From positions 6,326,001-6,390,000 of the forward strand of contig CM076264.1 in the NCBI GenBank assembly GCA_038380795.1: DNA of 64,000 nt, read 5' to 3'. Below, in pieces: positions 26,881-39,300 of the stretch. Below the pieces are notes generated by a model. It saw nothing but the letters and a program-made list of their open reading frames with translations. It searched no databases and was not told the DNA's origin. Positions within the stretch are counted from its first letter, which is position 1. Each line of letters opens with the position of its first letter. The stretch is from Pyrocephalus nanus. Its lineage: Eukaryota; Chordata; Aves; Passeriformes; Tyrannidae. The position numbers were made by a program, and so were the translations under genes.

Positions 26881-27340
26881 CCTACTGACAGACTTTCGAG
26901 GGGCCGCTAAGGCAGTTTCTTAGTTCGGAGGGGGCGGACGGGGGAGGTTTGCCCTCAGTTTTAGGTGGCGGTGCCGCTCCCCCCCCTCTCCCCTCACACA
27001 CTCGGCGCGAGCCCCTCGCGCTTCCCGCCGTCTCCATGGCGCGCGGGGACGCGGCCAATGGGAGGGCGCGGCGCGGGTCACGTGTCCACACGGCGCGTGG
27101 TGGGAGGGGTGGTGTCATGGCGTCCGGGGGGCCCGGCGGGAGCGGAGCCGCCGGGGCGATGGAGCCGCCGAGGGGAGAAGGCGCTGAGCCTGCCGGCACC
27201 GACAGCGGGAGCGGCTCCTGCGGCTCCTCGCTGTCCGCCAGCTCCGAGTAAGGGCGGGGCCGGGAAGGGCGAGCCGCGGTCGGGGGCGTTCGTGGGGTTT
27301 GCGCCGCCCCGGCGCTGTGGGTGTAGCGGTGATGGTTCCG
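26880..27340 (+). promoter_or_regulatory. INTU: INTU CpG-island promoter and 5' UTR
   Basis: A sharp rise in GC and CpG density against the AT-rich flanks brackets INTU exon 1. It contains a CCAAT box at 27055-27059 and a CACGTG E-box at 27079-27084, just upstream of the chosen ATG at 27117. No TATA box is visible, as is usual for broadly expressed CpG-island genes. A CRE-like TGACATCA occurs near 26831. I did not find a convincing RFX X-box, although ciliary genes often have one. The transcription start cannot be placed from sequence alone. Confidence 0.8.
27117..27247 (+). CDS. INTU: INTU coding exon 1
   Basis: Encodes residues 1-43 plus two bases of codon 44. It begins MASGG, comparable to the MAS start of human INTU, and ends in a serine-rich stretch with donor GA/GTAAGG. 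The 27117 ATG has G at -3 and G at +4. Other in-frame ATGs lie upstream (26949 and 27036) and downstream (27159, also a strong context). The short Gly/Ser/Glu-rich N-terminus is poorly conserved, so the exact start is an inference. Confidence 0.8.
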
Positions 27341-30300
27341 GTAGAAGAGGACGCTGTGTGCTTTCGGAGACGTCTCTCTGCCGAGCCCTGACGGTAACGC
27401 GGCGAGCAGCAGCGTTAGTTCAGCCGCGGGCAGTCCTTGGGATGAGTCCTGTATCCCGGCTGGACACGGCCTGCGAAGCGGAGGGGAAGGAGGGACTTCG
27501 CACGTGTGTTACAAGTGCCGAGCTCAGACAGAGCTGAGAAGTGAATGGTTTCATGTGCCAGTGGGAAAGAAGCGTGTTTGTGGTTTTAATAGTTCTGTCT
27601 ATTCTAACAGAGTTTAACATTTGCTGTCACTAAGTCAGAATCCTTCTGGGCATCCATAGGCAGTTAGAGGATGGCAGCTTTGCCCGTACCAAATCAATGC
27701 CTCAACGTGAAGCTGTACTTGGTTGTGGCACAGCCAAAGGTTTGAAAAACTACAGATGACGATCTTCACTTCTGCAGAGTCTCATACGGGTGGAATTTAA
27801 CTTGAGTGCAGTTACCTGAAAGTGGTTAAGCATTGATTTGTTGTTTATTGCTTTAAAACAGGCTCACAGGTCATAGAATCAGAGAATGGTTTGGGTTGGA
27901 AAGGACCTTAAAGATCATCTAATTCCAATCTCCCTGCCTTGGGCAGAGACAAGATCTTAATGGTTTTATTGTTTTAGTTTCCTTGGGCGAGAAGAGCCTT
28001 CTCTTACTTCAGAAACAGAACTTGGATCCTCTCTTTCTGGTATATCTTTCTTCCATACATGGACAATTTGAATTGGCACAGTTTTCCAGGAGTTTATCCC
28101 AAAGGAGAAATACCTGTGTGGCATCAGTGGAGCTGCTCTAAAGGAATGTGGGTCTTTCAGATTTTTAGGTCCCTTTACTGAAGCCTCCAGACGTAGATGG
28201 AAACACTTGTTTTGACACAAGGGAAGAGAGATGGAAATCAGATTTTTTTTTTTCCTTCCTTAGTTTAAATCAGTAGTGACACTACAGCATTAGGGGGAAA
28301 CCTGTCATCCTAGATGTAGATTTCTTTTTTCAGACTTTGCTTTTTCAGATGTCTGTACGGATCTGCATTGAGAAAGTGAGAGTTCCTTTACATTTTAATG
28401 TAAATGCTACAAATGCCCACCCCCTTTTTTTTTTTTTTACTTAGTCCATGATGTACGTTGTAGTAAGAACACACAACAAAGCTGGAGAATGTGAGTGAAT
28501 GAACTGACATCCAAGTTGGAATTTTGACATTACCCCTAAGAAGAAAGAGCTTTTCCAAAGAGTACAATCCCTTTTAGAGAGGGAATAAAATGGCTCTCAT
28601 ACAGCACAGGAGTTTTTGCTAATCCAGATGTTATTTCTTCATAAATTTCTAGTGTTCCCTTATTCGATTTTGTTTTTTCCTAATTTTGCTTACATATACC
28701 AGAATGCAGAAGTACTTTAAAAACAAAACAAGAGAAAACTCTGGCATGTTATTTCCTGCCTACCACCTTTTGAAAGATGTTGGATTGGATATTGTCTGGC
28801 CTTAGCAGCCTTGACTAAGATACTCAAGATCTTGAGTAAGATCTAGTAGAAGTTGCAAACTCTGACTTACCCATGACCATCAGGATTAGCCAAATCCTCC
28901 CAAGTCATGGCTCTTCTTTTAAAACTATCAACCTGGGCACAAAAAATTAATAAATGCAGAGGAAGTTCGTGATGTTTTTTCCTGTCTGCAACATCCATTT
29001 CCATGGGGCTCTAGGAAGAGAGTAATGCCAATGTTTTCTGTATTCTTAGTCCAACCTCATCTTTTCTTTGAGCCCTTAAAGGTGCTGTGGTGCAATGTCT
29101 TTGCATAGTGTTGAAGCTGTTTCATTTATCTGTTCTCTAATGCTCTATTTGAATTATTTAATACTAGTTCTAAACAAAACTCACTCATTATTCTGTAAAA
29201 TTAGTTCTAGTATAAAATGTATGAATGTATTTTAACTTGAAACAATGAATGATGTTAATTCTGATGTAAATCTCCAGTCTAGTTTTTCCTTGTATGATTT
29301 TTATGAAAGAGGGAGACCTGTTGGTCATCTAGTTGGGATGAATGAACCATCCTTATCTGTTCCTGGAAGTCTTCCATACTACAGAGCATTTTAGATAATT
29401 AAAACTCTGAGTACTCCTACTTTGGTCATTTTTGATCCTCATCCTGTGGTAACACTCGGTGCTTCACCTTGGGGTTCATTTGGCCTGTTGCCCCTCAGCA
29501 ATCATTTTTCTGGTTGTATTTCTTTTCCTCAGCCAAAAGAGTATGATTTCCTTCAGTCTCTTTCCCTTTAAAACATGTTTATACACTACTTACTATTTGT
29601 CTCTGTGCTGTGGATATGTTCCAATTATTCCCTCTTTCTTAAAATGTACTATCCAAAACTGGACGTGGTTGACACGTCGTCGTTGCCAAATTAGGACAAA
29701 AAATTTTTTGTGCTGTGCTGATGGTACTTTTGTTGATACATCCTGGAGCTGCTTTGCCTTTGCTTTGCAGCAGCGTGTTGCTTGTGACTTGAAGTGATCC
29801 ACTCCAGCTGTCAGAACTGTTCCTAACAGCAGTGCTGCCTCTTTTTAGTGTGTATTTTTGCATGTGAGCTTGAATGTGCTGCTATTTGGAACTTGACTGT
29901 TAAAAAGTGTTACGTAGATTTCGTCTTGGATTGTTTGTTTGTTTGTTTGTTTGTTTGTTTGTTAAATTTGAGTGATTTTAAAATGTTAATCTTGTCTTTC
30001 AAAGAGCTGACAGTACAATCTGTCTTCCTGTAGCATCATAGAGAAGAGACCTACAAGAATCATCAAGTTCAGATTCAGACTCTGCACAGGACAACCCCAA
30101 AAATCACACCATGATTGTATTATAAAAGCAAAAATAATGTGAGAGAACAAATAGGATGGCATTTTTTTCTAAGAGAAAGCCCCATCGTGCCCATGAATGT
30201 ATATACTAATTAAAAATTGTATGTGAAATAAATGGTTTGTGGTTGTATTTTGTTGTTTGTTTTCAGAAAAGGGAATGTTGCTTTTTGCAATGGCTGTTTT

Positions 30301-33300
30301 TCGGTAAGGCATTTGAAGAAACAGTTGAACTGTCAATGTTCAGGAGGAAACTGGTTTTTTTTTCTTTTTTTTATCCCTTGCACACTGTCCCTCCCTATTT
30401 AAACCAGTCAGATGTCACTTGCATAGCAATCTTCCTTATCAGAACTGTCACTGATCATTCTTTTTTCTTTCCCAGTGATCTTGAGCCAGAATGGTTGGAC
30501 GGTGTGCAGAAAAACGGGGAATTATTTTATTTAGAACTGAGTGAAAGTGAAGAAGAAACTCTGCTCCAGAACAGCCGTCCAGAAATGCCAGCAGTGAATC
30601 ATGTCAGGTTTCGTGAAAATGAAGCTGAAATTATTCAGGAGGGATCGCGGAAGGAAAGAAAGTACGAACTGAAGAAATGGACCAAAATATTAAAAAAGAA
30701 AAATCTTCTACCCAAGCATTCTGGTAAGAAAGGCAGTGGAAGCTGCAACGTGCGCTCCACTGGTCCTACTTCCATATTGAAACACCAATCCACACAGAAA
30801 ATGGGCGTCACCGTTCAGCAGAAGTACAAAGATGTGCATGTTTATGTGAATCCCAGAAAACTGTGCAGTGCTGGAGAAGAGGAGCAACAGAGGCTGCTGG
30901 AGGCCTTAGTGGGAATTGTCCATCAGTCCTCATGGAGCTGCAAAAGAGTGGAGAAACAAGGCAGGAAGGATAATGTCACCAGAGGAGTTGCTGAAGAGAA
31001 GCTTGTGGTACATGGCTTGGTGCCAGGCAGTCCTGCAGTGAAAACAGGTCAAATATTGATTGGTAAGTAATCAGAGGAATAGTCAGCTTCTGCCCTCCTC
31101 TGAAATTTAGACCTGTGGGTTTTTTTTTCTTTTTTAGGCAGCTGATTTGAGTATTCCTGAGACACAAGCCATTACATCAGTTCTTGAGGGCTCACTTTAA
31201 ATCAGTGTCATGGCATCTGATGCTTTGTTACCTAATCAATTTTACTATATTAGTGGTTTTAAGAACATGTGACATAACTTGAGAGGTGTAAATACAGTAA
31301 GGAGATGACTATCCCTTAGTGTACAGGGACTGAGCAGCTTGAACATGGAGCAAGAAATACATCACCACCAGCACCCCCCCCTTTATTTAATGCAGGATTT
31401 ACTCCCTAGATAAGTGGGACTGGGGAAAGCCTATAGTCTGCCAAAACAAAAAGTATTTAGTTTTCAGTCTTTTCCACAGCATCCCCCTTAGATGAAAAGC
31501 TTTGGTGTAAATGCTTTAAATGGATTTTGTATCATAAAAATTAGGAAGAAGTACCAAGTAAGATGCATGTTACAAATTTTCTGTATAGCCTTGTTTGGTT
31601 ATTTTTCTGTTTAGCACGTCTGACAGCTGCTTCCTCAGCAGTTGTGATCGGGAGACTCCAAATCTATAGTGGTGCTGCAGTTTGGGGAGGCAGTGAGCCA
31701 GCTTAGTCACTCTCCTTTGTGTTGGTTTGGCTCATCAGACACTTCCACGAGCTGATACAACTAAATAACCTGGCAGGAACCTAACTCAGAAGAAAAACTG
31801 GCTGTATAGTTTTTTGGGGGGTGTAGCACGTTAAACTTGAATAATTGAGAGGAATGAACTGCTGGGAGTGGAAATGAGGGAGCAGAAATACTCCCACTTT
31901 AATTGAGGCCCTTTAAAGGACTTGGCACTCACAGGAGGCCAACCTCGGAGACAGTAAATGTGAGACAACCAGGCCACGTCTGCAAAGGGCAGACGGTTGT
32001 TTAACTCCCCTTGAAGTTGATCCCTCTTAGAGCAAGAGAGCAAAAGATGGGATGTTGGTTAGAAGATCCTGAAAATCTTAGTGCTGTAGTAGCACAAATC
32101 CCACAAAGTCAGCATGAGTTGGTTTGCAGTTCCAGTGTTGTGTGTGTAAAAAGGCAGATCGTGCTTTGACTAGCTGATCCTTCCAGCACGTGTTTTTGGT
32201 AGGGATCCTAAAGAATACTCCAGAGGGAAAACTGGATAACTTTCCAATTTTGCCAGCAAGAACTGATTAGTCAAGAAGTGGGGGATGCAGAATGAGGGGG
32301 AGGAGTGAGTGAGTGTGATCTGCTTAATGGTATTTAATTTAATTAGTGCAAGAGTGTGTATTTATAACCTGGAAGTTAATTTTGGGACACAAATTTGTCT
32401 ACGGCATGTTCGTAAGAGCAAGTGTGAAGTCAAAACAGTGTAGGCAAATACCAGATCCAGGAGATGAAGTGAACCTAAACAGAGATAGTATTTCATCTGC
32501 TGCACTTAATGATTCCCAGAGCTAGTGAGGACAGAATCTGTGGGGTTTTTGTTTTGTTTCAAATAGAAGAAAATTTACTTTAATCTAAAGAGCCTTGCAG
32601 TTTAAAATGTCCTAGGCTGTCACCAACCCTTGCCTTGTTTTTGCACATTGAAAACAAAATAGTTATAACCATACCGGAGTTATTCAGCTCTTGACTGGGA
32701 AAATGAGCTGTATTCAGTGCCAGCAGTATAAAATGTATAATTTTCATATAAAAATACTTTCAAACTATATATCTATATCAAAGTTGAGTACTCTGGAATT
32801 TTTATGTGGTGTCTAGAAATAGGGATGCTTTGCATAAATTAGATGCTCAGGTTTCAGTGCTGTCTGCATAAAGAATATACAGTAAAAAAAAAATTTGTTC
32901 TTGTCAAAAAACTGTCTGGTTTACTGCATCTATATTGCACCTCAGAGGATGGGATAGCTGTGGTGTACACCCAAAAGCCTGATTGTGAAGCAACTGTAGT
33001 TCAGTAGATCCTCACGGGGTCTAAAGTTGGACAGAAAGTTCAAAAAAATACAGTAGAACTTTGCCTTTCAGTTGTTGTTGATGAAAGCAGGTTTTAGGAA
33101 TCCTGTTGTGAATTGTGGAAACGGTCGGTAAAGAATATTTTTGTGGTCAGGCTAAAATGGAAGAATTAGCACAAAAGTGAGCAGCTTCTTGAGCTATCAC
33201 AAATGAGGAATATCTGCTCAGTACAGCATGGTACCTGCTTGCTGGTCTGGTTATAAATGTGTTCATCTTCATTTACATGTGTAGGCATAGACATTAACCT

Positions 33301-36300
33301 GTTCTTGTTCTGCTTCTTAGTATTTTAATGGCCTCCAGTGGTGCAGACCAGTTTTTGTAGTCTTTCATGAAGCAAATATAAACCATATTTTCCTTTTAAA
33401 ATACAGGCTTTACAATGACATCCAGTGGTCTTCCTGGTGACCAGTTTGCAGCACTCATTTTGACCCACAAAGTGGTTATTGCTTTTACATTTTCAGTAGA
33501 AATGGCTGCCTTTTCCATCCTTAATAATCACTTCCCTCAGGTGGCTTCTTTTATTTATTCTGAAATGTGTATCCCTTATAGCTTTGAACACTTAAAACAT
33601 CTGTTTATTATTTGTGCACTGCACTTTAATTTTTGTTTTTAAGATTGCATATGGAAGTCGTAAGTCTTTTTGCTGTACTTTATTAGCCAAGTGGAATGCA
33701 GGCACTGACCATATGAAAGTAAATACAATGGTTTTTCAAGCTAAAAAAAAAAAAAAAGCCCTGCTGCTTTGTAACTCTGAAAAGATGGCACTCCATCCAT
33801 GTGGTTTTTATCAGTTCATTTATCTTTTTTTTTTATTAATATTTAGCAGTTCAGCATCCAGCTTAAATTTTCAAAACAGAAAAGCTTTGAACTCTTGCTC
33901 TAAATTTCATTTTGGTTAAGATGAAATACAGTTGCTTTTATGTCGTGTTCTTAAAAGTGTTTTTTGTATTTTTGGCCAAACATTTTCTTTGCTTAAGTTA
34001 ATTTTCAACAATATGCAAAGCTTAGTCTGCTGTAGAAAGCTTTCTAGTCTCATCTTTGAGTGTATCCTCAAAAAGGAAAAGCTCCCCAAAATACCTGCTT
34101 CAGACAAATCCAAACAAACCTGGCTTTGAACACTTCCCGGGGTGGGGCATCCATAACTTCTCTGGGCAACCTGTTTCACTGCCTCATCACCCTCACAGGG
34201 AGGAATTCCTTCCTAATACCTGATCTAAATCTACTCTCTTGCAGAAGGACATATGTTTTTTCTAACAATAAATTTGTTAACTCAAGGTCGGATATCTTGG
34301 AGCTGCCTGAAGAAAATTCATTTTCTCTATTGTAGTTGTGTCTCTAAAAATGGAATTAACTTTTTTTTTCTAATGTTTCTCTCTACATCTGTAATTCACC
34401 AATATTTAGTCTGAGATAATTCGACTTGACTCTGCAGACCATCAGGTTAGATGAACTTAAACAATTACAAACACTATTTAGACTTTTATTTCATTTAATC
34501 TAAAGTGGTTGAGCATTAAGTAAATGAAATTAGTTTAAACTTTATACATTTGTTTAATTTCTTTTACATATTTAATGTCTGAAGACCCAAGTCAGTCTCA
34601 CTTTCTGGAAGTTTTTCACAATGCTAAAGCAGAGGAGACAATTCTCAAATAAAATGTAGATGGGGAAACTCTGACAAAGTGAACTTGCGTGTATAAACCC
34701 TTTCACTGCAATTAATTATCACACTGGGTAGGTCCTCTGGAAAGCTGTTCCACTTATGGTATGTGATTACATTTTTTACCAATTGAATGGAATAAATATT
34801 TATTGCTGCAATGAAAGTTTTACATATGTGCATTAGGCATACAGTAAATAATACACGTCGAGTATGCCACGTGTAAATAGCGATGGCACTTCTTTCAAAG
34901 TGTGTTTGTGTATTCCAGCCTGGGAGATGTGCTTCCAAAGGTGCACGTGGCTTCACAAAGTGCCTGCAGCTCCTCTGAACGGCTTTGTGGATCAGATGAC
35001 TGTTCTCCTTACAGCAGAATTCCTAAGGTCTACAGTAATTACTAAACAAACAGAACACTAAACAACTTTTGTTTAAACAGGGCTTCAGTTGAGTAGACGA
35101 GCAGTTTATGCTTTCTTTTGTAGTTGTGAGTGACGATTTTTAATGAAGTGTTCTTAATAAAGAACATAGTAATTCTGTTTATAATTCCTGTTATATTAGA
35201 GTAGCCTGAATGCTCTGCCTTTCATTACTAATTTTCAAGTCCCAGAACTCTGGCAGGGACTTAGTGAATTGCTTTTAAATGCTGTTTAACTCTTAACTTT
35301 TCTGTCTTTACTGTTGTGTTGAAGATTCCACAGGCTAAAACATCACTGTACTGTGCATTAAGAAACACAGGGGTTAGTGAGAGAGCTACTATTACTGAAA
35401 GAAAAAAACCCAATTTAACTTATTCCAAGGGAAGATAACCTTTTTATGTGTATAATACAACTTAACCTTTTCTCGGTTTTGCTGTCAGAAAGAGTAGGAA
35501 TAAATTTTCCTTTAATAAGAGTGAGTGGTTGGTTGTTGTCAGGTGCATGAAAGAGGAATATTGCTTGCATTTTTGGGGAACTCAGTATTTTCTTAGTGCT
35601 GGGTAGATAAGAAGAATGTTCTTTCTCTCATTAACTGTGTGTTGCACTGATTTGGAGCAATCAGTCTTGTACTTGGGAAGAATTCCTGTTGCATTTGATG
35701 GTGCTTAACAAGAAGGTAGTAGAACACAGAAATAATGATAACTGTCAGTATTCTTCTAAACTTTTGCATTCTGTGGCCTTTAACAGATTCTCAGGAACTG
35801 GAGACACCTCAGACACACAGGTTGTGCTTTTCCTTAGTACACACGTCATTATCATCACCGTGTCAGTTTGAGCTGAGCAAATCTTCTCCCTTGGAAACTG
35901 AAATACGTGCTGAACCTTCCAGTGGTTCAGTATTCCTGCAGTTGATCACATTTTTGTTGCCAAGTGAAGGCTTAAAATATAATTACACTAACATGCACAT
36001 TTGCTACAAATCCTTTTTCTAATCTCTTTACTCTGCCTGAGTGATGAAGACTATATTAATAATCTTGGAGATGGATATGGAGGTGCTTTAAGGGAGCCTT
36101 GGAGCAGCTGAAGCAAAACGAGGATTGATTTTCAATTTGCTCTTCCAGAGGAGCTCTTGGTATTTTCAGTTCACACATAAGAATGACCTTGGAATCAAGT
36201 CACTTTCAGTGTTAAGGAAGAAGCTAATTTCTTTATTTCCCTTTCTACAGACAGAAGGTACAAGCTACAAACTAATCAGGTTTTTCACCCGATAGGACAG

Positions 36301-39300
36301 AAAGCAGAGACAACTGGAAGTGCCACCAAAGAAAATCAAGTAGAAAGAAAATAAGGCCTATTTTGTTACTCTGAAGTCAAATATTTGGCTCAGGAAAGGA
36401 CCAAATCCTCAGGAAAGCATCAAATATCCTAGTGCCACTGGCAGTCACTTGGTATAGTTCTTGTCATGAATTTATGTTGCCTCATCTAATCACAACATTG
36501 TAAGGAGGACTCTGTGGGATAACTGACCTGCCTTCTAAGGGAAGGCCTTTTCTGATGCATCCAAGTGTTGTGTTTGTCTTTTCCGTGTTTTATGTTACTT
36601 GACTACCTTCTTGAGGATGAATGTACTATTTAATTCCATTATATTTCTGTTACTTCAGTAATATTTATTGGTTTCTTCCTCTGTGATATAGCCTTATACT
36701 GAAAAGTGCTTCCCCCTTTGGCTGTTGACATTACAGAATCCATGAAGGAGTGTCCTTTTAGTGAGAGTTTTTCTGGCTTAGGTTCAACCTAAAATCTCAC
36801 CCTAAACACTGGACTGATGTTCTAAATTGCCATCTTAAGTAATCAAATCTTTTGGTTTTAGTCTCCCACTACCACAGCTAAAATATCTTTATTATGTATC
36901 CTTTTTTTAATGCTGCTTCCTTTTTTCATTTTCTTTTTGAAAGTAAATGAATGGTAAAAAGCCTTCTGTTTTTAGTTTGCAATTTCTATTCCTTTTGACA
37001 GGCCTGTATAGTTTTATCTCTTGATGTTATTTTACTTTTATGTTTTCTAACATCACAGGTCGGTTTCCTTTTCCACTGGTCTCATATTTTTCTTGCACAC
37101 TCTGTGCTCAAACATGCATCTTTCTGAGGGGGATGAGGCAGAGGTTATCAACTAATTATCACTGGGATACTTCCTGAGAATATTTTCCTTCAGAGAGAAA
37201 TCCCAGTTTGATGTTTGTACTTTAACTTGAACATGGATTTTAAGTTTGTAAGCTCTAATTTGGTTCTGTTTTTTATGATTGGTGCCTTTAATTTTTCAAA
37301 CCTTTTCCATTTGCAGTGAATGACTTTGGCATCATGAGTTTTTTCCTCCCCATTCCCAGTGAGAGTGTCAGATATAGAAAATGCAAGATGCCATGAGGCA
37401 GGAGGAACGGGCATGGAGAGAGCAGAATAAGAAGTCACAGCAGTGGACAAGGAATGGAAAAGAAGGGAAAGGACTAAATTGTGATGTGGCTTGAGAGATG
37501 AAGGAGAAATGAGGGAAGAGTGAATGGTTTTGTGCCAGTTCAGAGATCTAAGCCAAGAGTTACTGATGTGCACAATAACTCCAGGGGTGCTTCAAAGAGG
37601 GGGGCTCAGAGTGGTGAGATTCTCCCAGAGAATCTCAGCCAACTCTTGAAACCTTTGGTGTAAGTGATGGCCTAGAACTTGTAAGATGCTACAGGAAGAG
37701 TGAGTTTTGGAGTGCTTTTGGGAACAGTAGTGGTTTTTTATCAGTGGAAGTAGCATTGGAGAAGGCTTGGCAAGTGAACAGAGGTGGTTTCAGAGCAGGG
37801 GAGGGGAAATAACCTGGTTGGTGAAGTTGTGTTTTCTGGTAAAGGGACATGAGTGATATAAGCCTGGGTGGAAGGAAGAGGCTTGGACAGTTACTCTGTG
37901 GGAGGATGATCAGAGGAATGGAGCACCTCTGCTGTGAGGAAAGGCTGAGACAATTGGGTTTGTTCAGCCTGGAAAAGAGAAGGCTTTGGGGTGACCTAAT
38001 TGTGACCTTCCAGTCACAGAAGGGACCCTACAAGAAAGATGGAGACTCCTTAATTGGGCTTGTAGTGAGAGGACAATGGGAAATGGATTCAAACTGAAAG
38101 AGAGTGGGTTTAAATTAAATATTAGGAAGAAATTCTTCACTGTGAGGGTGGTGAGGCACTGGAACAGGTTGCCCAGAGAAGCTGTGGTTGCCCCATCCTT
38201 GGAAATGTTTCAGGACAGGTTGGACAGGCTTTGAGCAACCTGGTCTAGTGGGAGGTGTCCCTGCCCGTGTTGGGGGGGTTGGAACTGGGTGGTCTTTAGG
38301 TCCCTTCCAACCCAAACCATTCCATGCTTCAGTGATTTCTGTAAAATGATACAAGCATGGCAGTAAGGCCGTAAGAGCACTGAGGTGACACACTAATGTT
38401 TCTAAACACAGTAAATGTTGCCTGTAGAGACCATCTTCTTAAATGTAACAAATACACATTTATGACTGTTTGAGGGTCATGCTAATTTTTCAAACAAAAC
38501 ACTTGGGTTGTGTATTGTGGTGTGATACCAACTAACTTTCTCATGTTTTTGTCTGTTTCACCTGCAGGAGATGCTTTAGTTGCTGTAAATGATGTCGATG
38601 TGAATTCTGAAAATATAGAAAGGGTTTTGTCTTGCATTCCAGGTCCTATGCAGGTACAGTAGTTGAACATTTATTCCAAATGTCCTATGCAAATGTTAAT
38701 ATTATTTCTAGCCTTTTTTTCCTGAGGAAACAGAATTTAGGGATGGAGATGTGCAGCACTGGCATGCATGAAGCAAGATATTGATGTCTAGCTTAAATAT
38801 AAATGTGTCAACAAAATAGTAGTGGCTTTTTTTTTGTCAATTACTGTTCTTAAAATGGTAACAATTGCTCTGGAAATACTTTACTAAAATAATTATATAT
38901 TCATTAATATAAGTAAGATTTACAAACCACAGGAGAATAAAAACAAGCCTGAATTAACAATTGGTGCTATTAAAAATGTTTAAGAGCACTTAAATGGAGA
39001 AATTAATACTGCTTTAATATTTAAATAGAAAGAAGTCTTGAGGTTTTAACAGCTTTTAGACTAAATACTTCTAAGATTGTTCAAAACTTAACAGTGATGA
39101 AAACTGATAGAAGCCAGTAATAAAAGCTGATAGAAAAAACAAATCCAAAAACATGACCTTACGAATGTTTCTTCCCTCCAAACCTACTGACTATATCTTT
39201 TCTTGTAGCTGAATGATAATTTTGGAACTTTAACGAAGAATTGAATAACTAATAAAGAATTACATAGCCATTTCAGAGCTAAATCAAAGGAGTTGTTACT

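Larger units (their letters stand above)
27248..30475 (+). other. INTU: INTU intron 1
   Basis: 3.2 kb with donor GTAAGG and acceptor CCCAG. It holds two CR1 tails, a tentative older CR1 piece, the (TTTG)n array and an 18-bp palindrome. No other gene is seen. Confidence 0.9.
31063..38567 (+). other. INTU: INTU intron 2
   Basis: The largest intron (7.5 kb). It contains CR1 fragments at 34122-34250 and 37893-38335, and several short T- and A-runs. No nested gene is recognised. Confidence 0.9.

Noticed and set aside
27028..27045. Possible RFX X-box (GTCTCCATGGCGCGC)
   Set aside because: Only the first half-site fits; the second half lacks the RGYAAC pattern, so it cannot be supported.
26965..27537. 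190-codon + strand ORF across INTU exon 1
   Set aside because: It is out of frame with INTU, and is an Arg/Gly/Pro-rich shadow of CpG-island DNA.
30237..30475. Upstream in-frame extension of INTU exon 2
   Set aside because: It is open by chance through intron sequence rich in T. Homology to INTU starts exactly at the CCCAG acceptor, and exon 1 supplies the N-terminus.
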